Of a DNA stretch of 36,734 nt, positions 36,103 to 36,734 are shown piece after piece. Under the pieces are notes generated by a model. It did not search any database and was not told the DNA's origin. It saw only the letters and a list, made by a program, of their open reading frames with translations. Numbering within the stretch: position 1 is the first letter of the stretch; every line of letters starts with the position of its first letter. Source of the DNA: Lysobacteraceae bacterium (GTDB lineage Bacteria; Pseudomonadota; Gammaproteobacteria; Xanthomonadales; Xanthomonadaceae); NCBI GenBank assembly GCA_031263725.1, contig JAISFF010000011.1, positions 1 through 36,734 of the forward strand, read 5' to 3'. The position numbers were made by a program, and so were the translations under genes.

Positions 36103-36201
36103 CTTGCAATCCAAATGTTCCTGGGGGCAAATATAGGGGCAAGCTTCCCTGTGCCACGATGAGATACCCCCAATGCCATTGACCGATACGGCTAGCCGAC
36201 T
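36103..36201 (+). pseudogene. Second integrase upstream region and first codons of an integrase
   Basis: CTTGCAATCC (36103-36112), GGGGGCAAATATAGGGGCA and CCCCCAATGCC mirror the minus-strand sequence at 1135-1064. From ATG 36173 the codons read MPLTDTAS, matching the MPLTDVAIR start of the left integrase. Homology stops near 36200, where the IS3-type orfA fragment begins on the opposite strand. Everything downstream of about nine codons is missing from the window. It is a broken integrase head from a second island of the same family. Confidence 0.75.
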
Positions 36202-36393
36202 CAGCTCGCTGACCGGCTTGCGCTGAGGTGAACAGAGCGGGCGGCCCGCACGTGTGGCGGCCAGCCAATGGCTCACTGTCTTGACCGACATCTTCAGTTG
36301 CCTGGCCGCCTGAGCTGGACCTACCGAATCGGCCAACGCCATGGCCTGAGCCTTGAAATCATCGGTGTACCGGCGACGAGAAGTACGTTGCAT
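36202..36393 (-). pseudogene. IS3-type transposase OrfA fragment
   Basis: ATG 36393 is preceded by GGAGG with 7-base spacing. The frame reads QRTSRRRYTDDFKAQAMAL, then GPAQAARQLKMSVKTVSHWL, a helix-turn-helix of IS3/IS911-type OrfA proteins, followed by RKPVSEL. At that point, where a leucine-zipper segment should follow, the sequence switches to the integrase head. The remaining codons to 36091 are read-through. No orfB follows in this orientation. Confidence 0.78.
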
Positions 36394-36459
36394 AAGGAAC
36401 CTCCACAGAACGATCAAAGTATCGCTTCATGGCGTCCGATATTCGGGGGCAGGATCAGA

Positions 36460-36482
36460 CAATGCCGTATTGGATGGCATTG
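36460..36482. repeat. Short inverted repeat upstream of the right-edge ORF
   Basis: CAATGCC (36460-36466) and GGCATTG (36476-36482) are perfect complements 9 bp apart, about 120 bp before the partial ORF and just behind the orfA fragment start. It could be an operator or an IS end; too short to decide. Confidence 0.35.
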
Positions 36483-36603
36483 CAGCAAGTCAAACATACT
36501 GAACCGTAATGGTGTAGCATTTCAAAATGACAGGGTTCCCTTGGACCATCCTTCCAAGCCTGAATCGCCACTACCCCGAACAATCCACACAAGGACTGCC
36601 GAT

Positions 36604-36734
36604 ATGCCCAAATTGCCTCCGCCTCCCGTTCCCCAGCGTCTGCGCGAAATGCTCGAGGACTACCCGGAGCATATCCGGATTCTTCAAGATGATCTGAATC
36701 ACGTTGTTGCTAAACCATTTAAAGGAACACCGCT
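36604..36734 (+). CDS. Partial hypothetical protein, runs off the window
   Basis: ATG 36604, with AAGGA 9 bases upstream, opens a frame of 43 codons with no stop before the window ends. It begins PKLPPPPVPQRLREMLEDYP and continues as an amphipathic, acidic helix (EHIRILQDDLNHVV). The base composition is lower in GC than the core genes, consistent with island cargo. I recognise no family. Confidence 0.5.
   Translation, partial: MPKLPPPPVPQRLREMLEDYPEHIRILQDDLNHVVAKPFKGTP

Noticed and set aside
1-36734. tRNA, rRNA or CRISPR array
   Set aside because: No cloverleaf, rRNA-like stretch or regularly spaced direct repeats were seen; the integrase att sites therefore cannot be tied to a tRNA gene within the window.

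Overview
The window is GC-rich bacterial DNA. Its gene content points to a gammaproteobacterium of the Xanthomonadales/Lysobacterales group: a copL-copA-copB copper operon of the Xanthomonas type, an etfB-etfA block running into xanA-xanB, a two-domain QueF, hemX-hemY, and divergent speE/speA. I cannot name a genus. Most of the window (about 1.2-35.6 kb) reads as chromosomal core with several scars. Both edges are accessory DNA.

Left edge (1-1140): a near-perfect stem-loop repeat, a terminator, and a tyrosine-recombinase (P4-type) integrase pseudogene on the minus strand that carries a one-base frameshift and has lost its C-terminus. Core part 1 (1.2-15.5 kb): hemX-hemY, a tandem universal stress protein, divergent speE and speA (polyamine synthesis), an HdeD-like membrane protein, a Ycf46-type AAA ATPase, an orphan ParA ATPase with a SixA-type phosphatase, a long phospholipase D/ClsC-like putative lipoprotein, and an unrecognised exported protein.

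Middle scar (15.55-17.02 kb): an IS630-family element with two overlapping frames and a textbook A7 slippery site, a truncated unknown ORF, and an IS3-family orfB scrap that abuts the 3' end of xanB. Core part 2 (17.0-31.4 kb): xanB, xanA, etfA and etfB (minus strand), an acyl-CoA synthetase with palindromes upstream, a rhomboid protease, queF, a TonB-dependent receptor pseudogene with an internal deletion, an AldB/ExaC-type aldehyde dehydrogenase, an acyltransferase, arfB, and two small exported proteins. Core part 3 (31.5-35.6 kb): truC and copL-copA-copB with an operator-like direct repeat upstream.

Right edge (35.7-36.7 kb): a decayed IS1595-family transposase, a terminator-like hairpin, and a second copy of the integrase upstream region with the first codons of an integrase. 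This copy lies inverted relative to the left one and is cut by an IS3-type orfA fragment. A partial ORF then runs off the window. The core segment is therefore bracketed by two related, inverted, broken integrase heads.

I did not find a clearly new multi-gene system. The items most worth checking are the inverted integrase heads, the IS remnants where the xanthomonad etfA-side LPS locus would be expected, the IS630 frameshift signal, and the regulatory palindromes.
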